A stretch of 64,000 bases of DNA from assembly GCA_015231955.1 (NCBI GenBank), contig JADGAN010000002.1, forward strand, positions 247,178-311,177, in the 5' to 3' direction. Numbering within the stretch: the stretch's first letter is position 1; each line of letters opens with the position of its first letter. The DNA comes from Oligoflexia bacterium. GTDB taxonomy: Bacteria; Bdellovibrionota; Bacteriovoracia; Bacteriovoracales; Bacteriovoracaceae. Shown piece by piece: positions 26,730 through 37,000 of this stretch. Under the pieces are notes generated by a model. That model saw only the letters and a list, made by a program, of their open reading frames with translations. It made no database searches and had not been told where the DNA came from. Both the position numbers and the translations under genes were made by a program.

Positions 26730-27158
26730 CTAACTTTTTTTCGGATGAGGAGCCGCCTCAAGTGCATCGGTTGGATCGATAATATCTGTCATGCGCACAC
26801 CATACTTTTCACCACTTACGACTACCTCACCTTTGCACACCAAACGGCCATTGACAAAAATTTCCAGAGGCTCACCTGCAAGCTTCTCCAACTCTAACAC
26901 TGTTCCTTTGTTTAGTGAAAGCAAGTTTCGAATCTTTAGCTCCAGTCGTCCTAACTCTGCAGTCAATTTAAGTGGTACATCTCCAACAAACATCAGGTCA
27001 CTCGTCTCATCATCATCATCATTACTCTCCTCTTTGGCACTCCCCTTCTTTTGTGCATTCGACGCACCTCCAGCAACTCCCGAGTTTATCACCTCACTTT
27101 GCGTTCTTGATATACCGCCATCGTCGGCCATACCCAAATCTTCGTTGATACCTGCCAT
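26730..27158 (-). CDS. fliN: Flagellar motor switch protein FliN-type
   Basis: 142 aa. The SpoA/FliN domain occupies about residues 57-130: MFVGDVPLKLTAELGRLELK, IRNLLSLNKGTVLELEKLAGEPL, IFVNGRLVCKGEVVVSGEKYGVRMTDI (read in parts). FliN forms the lower rim of the flagellar C-ring. The N-terminal ~55 residues are an acidic, Ser/Gly-rich linker typical of longer FliN proteins. No other flagellar gene is nearby, so this is an orphaned member of the flagellar regulon or a paralogue in a secretion system; the flagellar reading is favoured. Confidence 0.88.
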   Translation of the reverse strand: MAGINEDLGMADDGGISRTQSEVINSGVAGGASNAQKKGSAKEESNDDDDETSDLMFVGDVPLKLTAELGRLELKIRNLLSLNKGTVLELEKLAGEPLEIFVNGRLVCKGEVVVSGEKYGVRMTDIIDPTDALEAAPHPKKS

Positions 27159-27304
27159 ACCCTTTCCCCCTGCTTATCTCCTTCTTGACTTACCATTGCC
27201 GGACAACAGAAGTTGATCACTCTTTTCTCTCTTGCCACGACTTGTTATTAATTCTAGCATAAAATTATGTCCTGCTACTTAAAAAAAGTAGCACAGGAGG
27301 GGGT

Positions 27305-27616
27305 ATGAGGCTTCGACTCGAAATTAGTGTGAATGGAGTCAAACAAAAACAAGCTTATCTCGACAAAAAAAAGAACGTTATTGGTAGAGGTTCTCATGCT
27401 GATATTCGCATTATCACAGAGAGTATTAGCAGAGTCCACCTGGCAATTGAGGTTGAGGGGCAAGAGATCTATCTCACAGATTTAGGTAGTTCTAATGGCT
27501 CATTTATTGGTGATGAACCTTTAGAAGCTAATAAAAAAACGTTATTCGATACTTTCTTTCTCCCGATTAAGTTAGGGAAAGAGGTATTTATTCTAATTGA
27601 AAGGTGCCCGATTTAG
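27305..27616 (+). CDS. Stand-alone FHA-domain protein
   Basis: 103 aa, essentially one forkhead-associated domain, a phosphothreonine-binding module. Key residues: IGRGSHADIRI (Gly-Arg), SISRVHLAIEV (Ser-Arg-x-x-His) and LTDLGSSNGSFIG (Asn-Gly) are all intact. A strong AGGAGG ribosome site lies about five bases before the ATG. No kinase or phosphatase is adjacent. It converges with rpsD, with 12 bp between stop codons. Confidence 0.9.
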   Translation: MRLRLEISVNGVKQKQAYLDKKKNVIGRGSHADIRIITESISRVHLAIEVEGQEIYLTDLGSSNGSFIGDEPLEANKKTLFDTFFLPIKLGKEVFILIERCPI

Positions 27617-27628
27617 AGTTTTTAAGGA

Positions 27629-28255
27629 TTAGACTTTCCAGTAAAACTCGGTGAGCAACTGGCCATCAAAAGCGAATGGGATATCTTTAGGATCTGGTGA
27701 TGAGACCATACGGCCAAACTCATTTCCACTCTCGGCATCCTTTAGAAGGAAAGCTGGAGTAACCATTCTTGGTTTTTCCTTGGAGTGCTTATAATTTTCA
27801 GTTTGATAGCCTGTAGTTGTCAGGGAGATTTTATCTCCAGTTTTGATTGGCACTGCAGGGTGGGTCACTTTTTTGCCATTCACAAGGATATGCCCATGTA
27901 GAACCATTTGTCTTGCAGCGGCAATACTTGGTGAAAAATTTAATCTGAAAACCACATTGTCGATTCTACTCTCGAGGTTCATCACCAAAACCTCAACCCA
28001 TGTTCTCGAACGACATTTCTTGGCCCGACGCACATAATTCCTAAGCTGGGCCTCTCTCAATCCGTAATGAAAAATAACTTTCTGTTTTTCATTAAGACGC
28101 ACACTATAGTCTGAGAGTTTCTTTCTCTTCATCCCATGCTGCCCTGGTGGATAAGGTCTTCTCTCTAGCGCCCCTGCTTTACCTAAACCTGGTAATTCAA
28201 GACCTAGGCGTCTTTGGATCTTAAATCTAGCTCTACCCATTAGTACTTTGGCCAT
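27629..28255 (-). CDS. rpsD: 30S ribosomal protein S4
   Basis: Primary 16S rRNA-binding protein of the small subunit. Begins MAKVLMGRARFKIQRRLGLE, then YPPGQHGMKRKKLSDYSVRL and the S4 RNA-binding domain with SRIDNVVFRLNFSPSIAAAR and VNGKKVTHPAVPIKTGD. The start is taken at 28255 because GGAG lies about nine bases before this ATG and the family starts there; the in-frame ATG at 28288 would add eleven unconserved residues. Unusually, it is separate from the ribosomal protein operon. The C-terminal ~15 residues extend past the S4 domain. Confidence 0.95.
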   Translation of the reverse strand: MAKVLMGRARFKIQRRLGLELPGLGKAGALERRPYPPGQHGMKRKKLSDYSVRLNEKQKVIFHYGLREAQLRNYVRRAKKCRSRTWVEVLVMNLESRIDNVVFRLNFSPSIAAARQMVLHGHILVNGKKVTHPAVPIKTGDKISLTTTGYQTENYKHSKEKPRMVTPAFLLKDAESGNEFGRMVSSPDPKDIPFAFDGQLLTEFYWKV

Positions 28256-28379
28256 ATCAACGACTCCATAATCAAAATAATTAACCATTCTGGGCGATAC
28301 CTATAACAAATATTCCAGGATTTGCCCAAGTTTTTCTTTTCATCTTTGCATTATTTAAATAACAACTTTGATGGTTTTA

Positions 28380-29381
28380 TTATTTTGCGGAGGAACTGGC
28401 AAGCCCTCTTATTCTCTTTAGTTCGGAAAAATAGGCGAGGGCCCACTGTGCATCGAGGCGATCAAACACCTCTTGCCTTAATTCATGGCGAAGTGGAGTG
28501 GAGTTAATGGACAAAAGCAGCTTATGGTTCTGCTGTTTCTCTAAAAACTCTGCATCCATCGCAGCAAGGATCGCGTGATTGCTCAAAATTGTTGTCTTCA
28601 GCAATGCAACCATCGCTTCCTTGGAGTTGCGGAACCCTTGGTTGTTTTTAACATAGGTCATTAGATTCTCAAAAACGTAATAATTTTGTCCACTCCCATA
28701 TTCACACATCTCAGAGATCTCCTTCTTAACTCTTGCAAGATGCATTCTAAAGGCCTCCATAAAAATTGCAAGCTTCTTATCGTCTCCTCCTTGATGAAAG
28801 TTCTTCATAAACTCCATCACATTGGGATGGGCCGACTCCTCAGAAAGTGGTAAAAATAGCTCTGGAAAGAGATGGCCAGAGTCTCCTCTTCCTAAATTAT
28901 CATTTAAGGGATAACTCGCCAAAATCGGTTCTGTCATAGAGGCAATTTTACGATCCTTATCTTTACGGAGCACTGCCACTCGCTGCGAATCATACATGGC
29001 ATAATATTGCAAATACACTGTATGAAATTGCGGACAAAAGTCCACAATTGGCGTCTGGGAACTTCGAAGCCCCTCAACATACACTCGGAATTGTTCATAT
29101 TGATCAACCAAGGTCAAGAAGTACAACTTTTTGCTAGAATATTCTCTGAAAAGGTTACTGCGTTTTTTCTTTTGTTCATCTGTCGTTTTCGCAAAATCTC
29201 CAGCAGATGCTGGTGATCGTCCACTACCACCGATATTTCCAATGGGAATGTCGGGAACTACTGCTTTCGCTGTCTCCACGGCATTGGTCCTGGCCATTCT
29301 TGCGTCCATCGATTCTGGCGGTTGATAGCTAGAGCAAGAGTATAGTAGTAACGCTAAAAACAAAGTCGATAATGTTCTCAT
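28380..29381 (-). CDS. Putative lipoprotein of unknown function
   Basis: 333 aa. Lipoprotein signal MRTLSTLFLALLLYS then Cys16 (lipobox LLYSC), followed by a Ser/Pro/Ala/Gly-rich linker to about residue 65. The body is mostly predicted helical (KKKRSNLFREYSSKKLYFL, EAFRMHLARVKKEISEMCE, DRLDAQWALAYFSELKR). There are no recognisable catalytic motifs. Not obviously in an operon: 95 bp separates it from the next minus-strand gene upstream. Confidence 0.7.
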   Translation of the reverse strand: MRTLSTLFLALLLYSCSSYQPPESMDARMARTNAVETAKAVVPDIPIGNIGGSGRSPASAGDFAKTTDEQKKKRSNLFREYSSKKLYFLTLVDQYEQFRVYVEGLRSSQTPIVDFCPQFHTVYLQYYAMYDSQRVAVLRKDKDRKIASMTEPILASYPLNDNLGRGDSGHLFPELFLPLSEESAHPNVMEFMKNFHQGGDDKKLAIFMEAFRMHLARVKKEISEMCEYGSGQNYYVFENLMTYVKNNQGFRNSKEAMVALLKTTILSNHAILAAMDAEFLEKQQNHKLLLSINSTPLRHELRQEVFDRLDAQWALAYFSELKRIRGLASSSAK

Positions 29382-29476
29382 TTTTAATCTCCCCTACAAA
29401 GGAATAGTCCTCTAGGCCCATCAACATTATCGGGAAAAAAAAATATTACTTAATACTGAAAAAAAATTGTTGGGTA

Positions 29477-30265
29477 TTAACTTCTACAAGAAGCCACTGT
29501 CAACAGCAAGTAAACACTTTTAGTTTTGATATCGGTGATTTTATAACAAATAGCTTTTTCATAAATTTTATTGGCATTTAATTTTTCTTCAAACACTTTC
29601 ACTATCCAAGGATAGCACTCTACCTCCTCTCTAGGTGACTGCTTTTCATCGTTTGCAACGATTTCCCATGATTCTTTATCATCTATGACTAGCAAGTAGT
29701 AAATCCCGTTAGTCTCTCTTAAAAACTTAAGCTTACCTCCACTAAGTATGAGAAGGCTTCCATCAAGAGGAGCATGAAACATTTTGATTTTTACGCTTGC
29801 ATCCTTCTCCGAAATTGGTGCCAACAAAAAGGGACGGAAAAAAATTTCTTTGCGTAGCTCTTCAGGTATTTTATTTTTACTACTTATAAACGTTTCTGCC
29901 GTATAAATTTTCCTTGATGTTTTTCCTCGATGAAATGCACATGGTGATTCCCAGGTAGCAATCGCTACCAGCGGTTTTCCTTCTACTTCCACGGGATTTT
30001 CAAGTGTTGTCCATACCTCAACTAAAATCCCATGCTCTCTACGATATTTTTCCAAATCATGAAAATTATTATGAGTATCGATTAGTTTATTCCATGCTAT
30101 TCGCTTCTCTCCCATCGCTTTCGTGCAAAGAGAATTCTCGGGACACCCGGCAATAGGGTGAAAATCAAAATCGGCCTCAGCATATTGTCCTTTGCTTGCA
30201 CTAACACACTCAGCATCGAGAATAGCGATAAATGATAAAGCAAGAAAAAAAATAACTATTTTCAT
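29477..30265 (-). CDS. Secreted protein of unknown function
   Basis: 262 aa. Signal peptide MKIVIFFLALSFIAILDAE with cleavage probably near CVSAS. The mature part has several Cys (GCPENSLC, WESPCAFHRGKTS, EVECYPWIVKV, YEKAICYKIT, VASCRS), consistent with disulfides in the periplasm or outside. Alternating strands suggest a beta-rich fold. No family recognised. It diverges from nrdJ. Confidence 0.65.
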   Translation of the reverse strand: MKIVIFFLALSFIAILDAECVSASKGQYAEADFDFHPIAGCPENSLCTKAMGEKRIAWNKLIDTHNNFHDLEKYRREHGILVEVWTTLENPVEVEGKPLVAIATWESPCAFHRGKTSRKIYTAETFISSKNKIPEELRKEIFFRPFLLAPISEKDASVKIKMFHAPLDGSLLILSGGKLKFLRETNGIYYLLVIDDKESWEIVANDEKQSPREEVECYPWIVKVFEEKLNANKIYEKAICYKITDIKTKSVYLLLTVASCRS

Positions 30266-30527
30266 AAAACGCTCTAAATATTTGATAATCGATCTACACC
30301 GTTAGTATACATGTAGCATCTAATTCACGCACCCATAATAAAAGTTTCGCTGATCCTCCTCAATATGAAACCAAATCACTTCATTCTCCTATTTTTATTA
30401 TTTTTATTCTCAATCTATGGTGTTTCTCGTATTGACGAAAAAATTTTTTGCTTTAATTTGTCTTAAAACATGTCCATATTTCCATCAAAAATTTCTCAGC
30501 GAATAAAACAAAGCGAGTTGTGTTGTC
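30266..30527. other. 262-bp divergent promoter region upstream of nrdJ
   Basis: AT-rich spacer. I looked for NrdR boxes and a cobalamin riboswitch, both common ahead of nrdJ, and saw neither. The nrdJ ribosome site is weak (AGCGAG about 12 bases before ATG). Confidence 0.4.
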
Positions 30528-33500
30528 ATGAAAATCGAAAGAAAGTTTACCTCGAAAGGCAAGTCCCCGTTTACTGGCATTAAATTTGTTAAGCGAACAA
30601 GTGATATTAAGAACATCGATGGTTCCTCTAAGTCACTGACAGAAGTTACTGTACCAGAACAATGGTCACAAGTTGCAACTGATATTCTGGCCCAAAAATA
30701 TATGAGACGCTCTGGCGTCCCTATTGCTGATGAAAAGGGGAATACCACCATTGCTGGCGAAAACGACGCCCGAATGGTCTTTAAGCGCCTTGCTGGTTGC
30801 TGGCGCCATTGGGGAGAGAAGTATTCCTACTTCGATTCAGCAGAAGATGCAGAAGCATTTTCCGATGAACTTATGTTCATGCTGGCCAATCAATATGCAG
30901 CACCGAATTCGCCTCAATGGTTTAATACCGGTCTCCATTATGCTTATGGAATTCAAGGACCAGCACAAGGCCACTCCTATATTGATCCCCAGACAAAAGA
31001 GCTTACAAAATCCTCATCCGCTTATGAGAGGCCACAACCACACGCTTGCTTTATTCAATCGGTTAAAGATGACCTTGTGAATGAGCAAGGGATTATGGAT
31101 CTTTGGTGTCGCGAGGCACGCCTCTTTAAGTATGGCTCGGGAACAGGAACAAATTTTTCCAGTATTAGAGGTTCAGGTGAACCGCTCTCAGGTGGTGGTA
31201 TCTCCTCTGGTCTTATGTCCTTTTTGAAAATTGGGGATCGTGCCGCCGGTGCCATTAAATCGGGAGGAACCACCCGAAGAGCGGCCAAGATGGTTTGCCT
31301 CGATCTTGATCATCCTGACATTATCGACTTCATCGAATGGAAATCAAGAGAAGAGCGTAAAGTGGCAGCACTGGCCACAGGATCACGTATCTGCAAAAAA
31401 CACCTCTTTAATATTTGGAGAACAATGGAGCGTGCCATTGGCACGCTTAGTGAAAGCGATCGCTTTTCTCCGCTTAAAAATAAAAATTTAAAACTTGCGA
31501 TCATAGAGGCCAAAAGAGATGAGGTGCCTCTAAACTATATTTTCCGTACCATCGAATTTGCCAAACAAGGCCACACCATCGAAGACCTCGAGGTCGAAGA
31601 GTACGATACCGATTTTAACTCAGAAGCTTACGCCACTGTCTCTGGACAAAACTCCAACAACTCTGTTCGTATCCCCAATAAGTTCTTTCGTATTTTGGCA
31701 GAGGATGGCGAGTGGGAGTTAAAAAATCGCATCAATGGTAAAGTTGCCAAAACCATTCGTGCGAAAATGTTATGGAAAAAAATCAATGAAGCCGCCTGGC
31801 AGTGTGCAGATCCCGGTGTACAGTTCGATACTACCATTAATGAGTGGCACACCTGTCCTGAAGATGGAGCGATTCACGCCTCTAACCCTTGCTCCGAATA
31901 CATGTTTCTTGACGATACTGCTTGCAATTTGGCCTCCCTCAATGTGCTTAAATTTTGGAACGACGAGAAGGGTATTTTTGATATTGAAAAATTTATTCAC
32001 GCTTGTGAACTTTGGACCATCGTACTGGAGATTTCAGTATTAATGGCACAATTTCCTTCGGAAGAGATCGCCCTCCGCTCCTTCCTCTATCGCACTCTCG
32101 GTCTTGGCCACGCTAATATGGGCGCACTGCTTATGATTATGGGAATTCCCTACGATTCAGAGGATGGGCGCAATACTGCTGCTGCAATCACGGCCATCAT
32201 GGGGGGAACCGCGTATAAAACTTCCGCATTACTTGCTAAAGAGCTTGGTGCTTTCGAGCGCTATGAGGCAAACAAGCAACACATGCTGCGAGTGATCCGT
32301 AACCACCGCATGGCCGCACACGGTGAGCGTGAAAACTACGAGCACTTAAGTATCTTTCCAGTTCCTTTAAACCCCAAGCACTGTTTTCATGATGACCTGG
32401 TCACTGCTGCCAAGAAGAGCTGGGATGAGGCCCTCACCTTCGGTGAAAAATATGGTTATCGAAATGCTCAAGTAACCGTGATTGCGCCAACTGGTACAAT
32501 CGGTCTCGTTATGGATTGCGATACCACTGGCATTGAACCCGATTTTGCCCTCGTAAAATTTAAAAAATTATCTGGTGGTGGCTACTTTAAAATCATCAAC
32601 CAATCCGTTCCGAAAGCGCTAAAACGCCTTGGTTATACCCCCGAGCAAATTAAAGATATCAGCAACTATGCTTTGGGATACGCCACCATTGCTGGTGATA
32701 ACAATCGTTCAGGCATCACCATTGAAACCCTAAAGAGTAAAGGTTTTACCGATGACAAAATTGCCGAGATCGAAAAAAATCTTGCGACTGCTTTTGATAT
32801 CTCCTTCATCTTCTCGCGCTTTATTATTGGGGATCATTTTCTTAAAAACAATCTCAAGCTTACTGACGAAAAGATTGCTAATCCAAGCTTAAACGTACTT
32901 GCTGAGATTGGATTTTTAAGCGAACAAATCCAAATGTTAAACGACTACGTTTGCGGAACAATGACGATAGAAAAAGCACCTCACTTAAAAAGTGAGCACC
33001 TGGCAATTTTTGATTGTGCCAGCAAGTGTGGTAGGTATGGTACTCGCTATATCTCTCCTGAAGCACACATTCGCATGATGGCGCAAGTTCAGCCTTACAT
33101 CTCAGGAGCGATCTCTAAAACCATTAATATGCCTAGCACCTGCTCGGTTAGTGATATTGCTGAAGCTTATTATCTCTCTTGGAAACTGATGACGAAGGCA
33201 AACGCCATTTACCGTGATGGCTCAAAACTCTCCCAACCTCTAAACTCTAAAGGTCTTGAAGAGTTTAGTTTTGGCCTAGAGAGCAGCACTGATCTATTAG
33301 ACAACAGCATACCTACGACCGATAAAATAAAGGCCGTAAGCCAAAAGATTGTGGAGAAGATCATCTACAAAGAGATCTCTAAGCGCAAAACGCTCCCCAA
33401 TCGCCGTCAAGGTTATACTCAAAAAGCGGTTGTTGGTGGCCATAAAATTTATCTACGCACTGGTGACTATGAGGATGGTGGCCTTGGGGAAATTTTCCTC

Positions 33501-34055
33501 GATATGCATAAAGAGGGCGCTGCTTTCCGCTCTCTCATGAACTGCTTCTCGATTGCGATCTCCCTCGGCCTTCAGTATGGTGTTCCGCTTGAAGAGTTTG
33601 TCGATGCTTTTGTCTTTACTAAATTTGAGCCCAACGGCATCGTGATTGGCCACGACAACATCAAGATGGCAACCTCGGTGATCGATTACATCTTTCGTGA
33701 TCTTGCTTGTCGCTACTTAGGCCGCTACGACCTCGTTCACGTTTCTCCCTCGGAGCTGCACTCTAGTTCTGTCTCCGGCGAAAACATCGATGAGGATACC
33801 CCTTTGATCAACGTCATGGAGGCCGCTGTTCCAGAAGAAGCAAGCGAACAACTGCAACAGCTTCCACTCCATGCCTATACTCCCTATACCAAAGAGGCCG
33901 ATGCAGCAATGATGTCAATGCAAAAGAAACGACAGATGGCCAAAATTCGTGGTTACGAAGGTGATGCTTGTCCTGAATGTAACTCCCTCACCATGGTTCG
34001 CAACGGCCCTTGCCTCAAATGTGAAACTTGTGGAGCAACTACTGGCTGTTCATAA
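30528..34055 (+). CDS. nrdJ: Adenosylcobalamin-dependent (class II) ribonucleotide reductase
   Basis: Reduces ribonucleotides to deoxyribonucleotides without oxygen, using B12. 1175 aa. Visible: the N-terminal ATP-cone-like start, [29 protein letters not shown] (catalytic Cys region), [38 protein letters not shown] (active-site Asn and Cys), [20 protein letters not shown], and a C-terminal [22 protein letters not shown] zinc/thiol tail that passes electrons to the active site. A single-polypeptide RNR means no NrdA/B pair is needed in this operon. A palindrome at 34065-34092 follows the stop. Confidence 0.97.
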   Translation: MKIERKFTSKGKSPFTGIKFVKRTSDIKNIDGSSKSLTEVTVPEQWSQVATDILAQKYMRRSGVPIADEKGNTTIAGENDARMVFKRLAGCWRHWGEKYSYFDSAEDAEAFSDELMFMLANQYAAPNSPQWFNTGLHYAYGIQGPAQGHSYIDPQTKELTKSSSAYERPQPHACFIQSVKDDLVNEQGIMDLWCREARLFKYGSGTGTNFSSIRGSGEPLSGGGISSGLMSFLKIGDRAAGAIKSGGTTRRAAKMVCLDLDHPDIIDFIEWKSREERKVAALATGSRICKKHLFNIWRTMERAIGTLSESDRFSPLKNKNLKLAIIEAKRDEVPLNYIFRTIEFAKQGHTIEDLEVEEYDTDFNSEAYATVSGQNSNNSVRIPNKFFRILAEDGEWELKNRINGKVAKTIRAKMLWKKINEAAWQCADPGVQFDTTINEWHTCPEDGAIHASNPCSEYMFLDDTACNLASLNVLKFWNDEKGIFDIEKFIHACELWTIVLEISVLMAQFPSEEIALRSFLYRTLGLGHANMGALLMIMGIPYDSEDGRNTAAAITAIMGGTAYKTSALLAKELGAFERYEANKQHMLRVIRNHRMAAHGERENYEHLSIFPVPLNPKHCFHDDLVTAAKKSWDEALTFGEKYGYRNAQVTVIAPTGTIGLVMDCDTTGIEPDFALVKFKKLSGGGYFKIINQSVPKALKRLGYTPEQIKDISNYALGYATIAGDNNRSGITIETLKSKGFTDDKIAEIEKNLATAFDISFIFSRFIIGDHFLKNNLKLTDEKIANPSLNVLAEIGFLSEQIQMLNDYVCGTMTIEKAPHLKSEHLAIFDCASKCGRYGTRYISPEAHIRMMAQVQPYISGAISKTINMPSTCSVSDIAEAYYLSWKLMTKANAIYRDGSKLSQPLNSKGLEEFSFGLESSTDLLDNSIPTTDKIKAVSQKIVEKIIYKEISKRKTLPNRRQGYTQKAVVGGHKIYLRTGDYEDGGLGEIFLDMHKEGAAFRSLMNCFSIAISLGLQYGVPLEEFVDAFVFTKFEPNGIVIGHDNIKMATSVIDYIFRDLACRYLGRYDLVHVSPSELHSSSVSGENIDEDTPLINVMEAAVPEEASEQLQQLPLHAYTPYTKEADAAMMSMQKKRQMAKIRGYEGDACPECNSLTMVRNGPCLKCETCGATTGCS

Positions 34056-34064
34056 GTTAACTAT

Positions 34065-34092
34065 GGGTACCCACAATTAATTGTGGATACCC
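34065..34092. terminator. 28-nt inverted repeat between nrdJ and the giant lipoprotein
   Basis: Arms GGGTA-x-CCACAATT and AATTGTGG-x-TACCC pair around a central axis with one mismatch; the core CCACAATTAATTGTGG is a perfect 16-bp palindrome. It is also part of a 20-bp-spaced direct repeat (TACCCACAATTAATT at 34068-34082 and 34088-34102). It lies between convergent stops, so it could terminate both genes, but there is no long T-run on either side and no real loop. Confidence 0.45.
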
Positions 34093-34096
34093 ACAA

Positions 34097-37000
34097 TTAA
34101 TTACTTCCGCAGTAAAGGTGATTATTCCAACGGCGGCCTTGCATCAAGAAGCGATTAACCCCACGATTACCTTCAGTGCTGCTACTTCCGGCCAAGGGAG
34201 TGGCCACCTGCTCTACATCTCCAGGCCCTTCTAAGTCTGTCCCTGTGGTTCGATAGAGAATTCCATAAGGGATGCGCCTTGTAAGTTGTGAATTGTCAGG
34301 AAACTCCATGGTTGCAGGCCTTGGTCCAAAATTTCCAAAGGCCGCTCCTGTAACTACTTTTTGATCTGAACAATAGGCCTCTCCCAGGGCCACTAATTTA
34401 TTCCATACTTTTACATTTGCGGTAATAGGGTACCCTGTATAGGGATCAAAATCACGATCTTCAAGACGTAGACCTTTATCCAGTTCGGAATAGGAGGCCT
34501 CCCCTGAAACAAAGCGATTGAAATAAAGATTTAGGTCCGTATTGCGAGGTAGTTTACATTGCAACCGCCGACTACTTTCACTGCCGGGGATCGCCACTGC
34601 AAATCCACTGCAACATTTTCGATAATCATCAACAATGCTATTCGTGCGCTGACAGCAAAAGAAGGTATGGGGAGAAAAAACATCGTCATGTTGACTTCCA
34701 ATCATATCTTTAAAGACAATTTTGCGATTGGGGTTGGTCACATCATCCGTTGATAAAGTTCCATGATTTCTCGTTGCAGAGAACGCCTTCCCTTCGAAGT
34801 CACTGCTGCTTTCAAGAGTGTCCTTAAAAATTCCCGGCATTAACTTTTGCTTATCGTAAGAGCAGTAGATGGGTTCGTAATAGATTTGTGGAATTCCCAA
34901 AAGCTCAAGCCTGGAAAGCTTTTCCAAATAGTAAGAGTCACTTCCGGGGATGATCGGTTGAGGATTTACTCCTCCAGCAAGTGTTCCATAGTCGTGGCCT
35001 GCAAGACCTTGTGGCCTAAATTTGATAATGATACCAGCAAGTGCGGTATAATCTGCCAATGCCTCTTTATTCCACCAACTGCTAGCACAACGGGTATTTC
35101 GCTTATCAAATCCAGCATCAAACTCTGTCGCATTATCAACAATCGCATGACAGTAATGCCTACGAATATAGAGGAAAGCATCGCCATTTGCTTGCTTATC
35201 GTAGCACCAACCAGAGACATCATCGCCTGTGCAACTATTGTCTAGTAGACAATCAGGATAAGTAGTTCCTCCAATAAATAGCTCGGGAACAGCTCCATTC
35301 ATATTACACTGTTTACCCGCCGGAAAAGGATTAATCAGCATGGGTTGTGGGAGCGTCTCACCATCTTCATTGAAACCTTCATATTTTTTACCGTCGCTAC
35401 TTCTACGACTAAGCCACACACTATCGATATTTACACCTCCATTCATATAACTTGGAATTTGTACGACCATCACTGTACAAACAGAAGACATCACTGCACG
35501 AGGAGCATTACTCGCCCCTCCATCCACCGACAAACACCTGACCATCGATTCCGATAATGCCCCAGAAGCAATCATCGCCGTCAAACGTCCACCATCCACG
35601 CCCACGGGAGCGTAGGGGGCCATATCGTGCAGATACCCTTTACGCTTATCTGAGTGCACATATAAAAATCCTGCATCTCTTGTTCGCTTCGACCACTGTT
35701 CTGTCCACTCCGTTTCTATCGCCATCGGGAAAAAGATCTTTCCACTACTTTGTCCAAGTCCCACCCGATCAGCATCAATATCTCCTTTTTTTCCTTGCAT
35801 ATAATGGATGCATCCATAATTCATGCGATCGCGACAATAAAGACTCCGCTCTTGGTTCCAAACTGAATCACTAATACGATCCGATTTATAATCACTATCC
35901 ATAATGGGATTGCGGTAGTTGATACATTGAAAGTTTTGAGGATTAAGTTTTAAACGTGTGTGATAATTGTTCCATTCATGACTTTCATCTGCAAAGGCAC
36001 GCACCCAACCACTGCAGCAAGTTTTCCCTCCAGTATCATTGATGCTCTTCCACTGATAGGGTTTAGGCATCACACTGCCAGGAACCCCGGCCACCACTTC
36101 CGCAGGTGTAAAGATAATCATAGGGGAAGCTGGCGCAGGGGTAATTCCCGTGTACGTTTGTGTAGGATAAATGTCGGGACTTCCAGCAATGAGATCAACT
36201 ATGGTTAAATTTTCCATGATAGTATAGCGAGAATAGCGGCCAATGCCGATGGGATTCACTACGGCAAAGGCGGTGGGTTCTGTCTGCAGCTTACTATTGA
36301 GAGCACGCTCTGTTACACCTGCCTCTGGATCAAAAAATCCCTTAGTATACATGGTGATGGTTTCACCAGAAGCACGACAACAGCGATTCTCCTTGAAAGA
36401 AAAGCTATTATAAAGTTTTACACTCTCCGGGTCTTGATCACTCTTCCACACTTTTAAATGGGGTTGCCCACAAATCAAATACTCTTCCCAATACTGTTTT
36501 TCTGCCAGGGTATCTCCAAAATAGTTGCGATCATAGAGGCGAGATTCCTCAGCATGCAGTCGATTAGGAGAACAATCAAGGTCGCTATGGCAAAGCGAGC
36601 CCGCTCGGCGAAAGCATGCATCTTTAGCAAGCATACCTCCTTCGCGGTCAAGATAAAAAATTGAACTCAGTGGTTCACCCTCAATTGCAGCAAAGACATT
36701 CTTATTACCAGTATACAACGATTCTGCTCCACAAGCGTTTTGTGCAATTGCTTTTTTTGCCTCAGGCGTACCATAGGCCGGCGTTGCCATATAGGTATAG
36801 TAATAGTTTCCAAAATTATCTTTATCGTCGCTATTATCATTTAAGACGGGACAACTATGCACTCGCTTTAACCCTAAAAGAGTTTGCGTATAAATATTTG
36901 AGGCACAAGAACCTATTTGCGAAATATAATCGGACCTACTGTAACTATCACGAGCTTGGTGATTCTTTACGGGATCGGCCAACACTCCAGACATCGTTAA

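Noticed and set aside
30266..30527. Cobalamin riboswitch or NrdR boxes before nrdJ
   Set aside because: No B12-box-like sequence and no paired NrdR-type sites found by eye.
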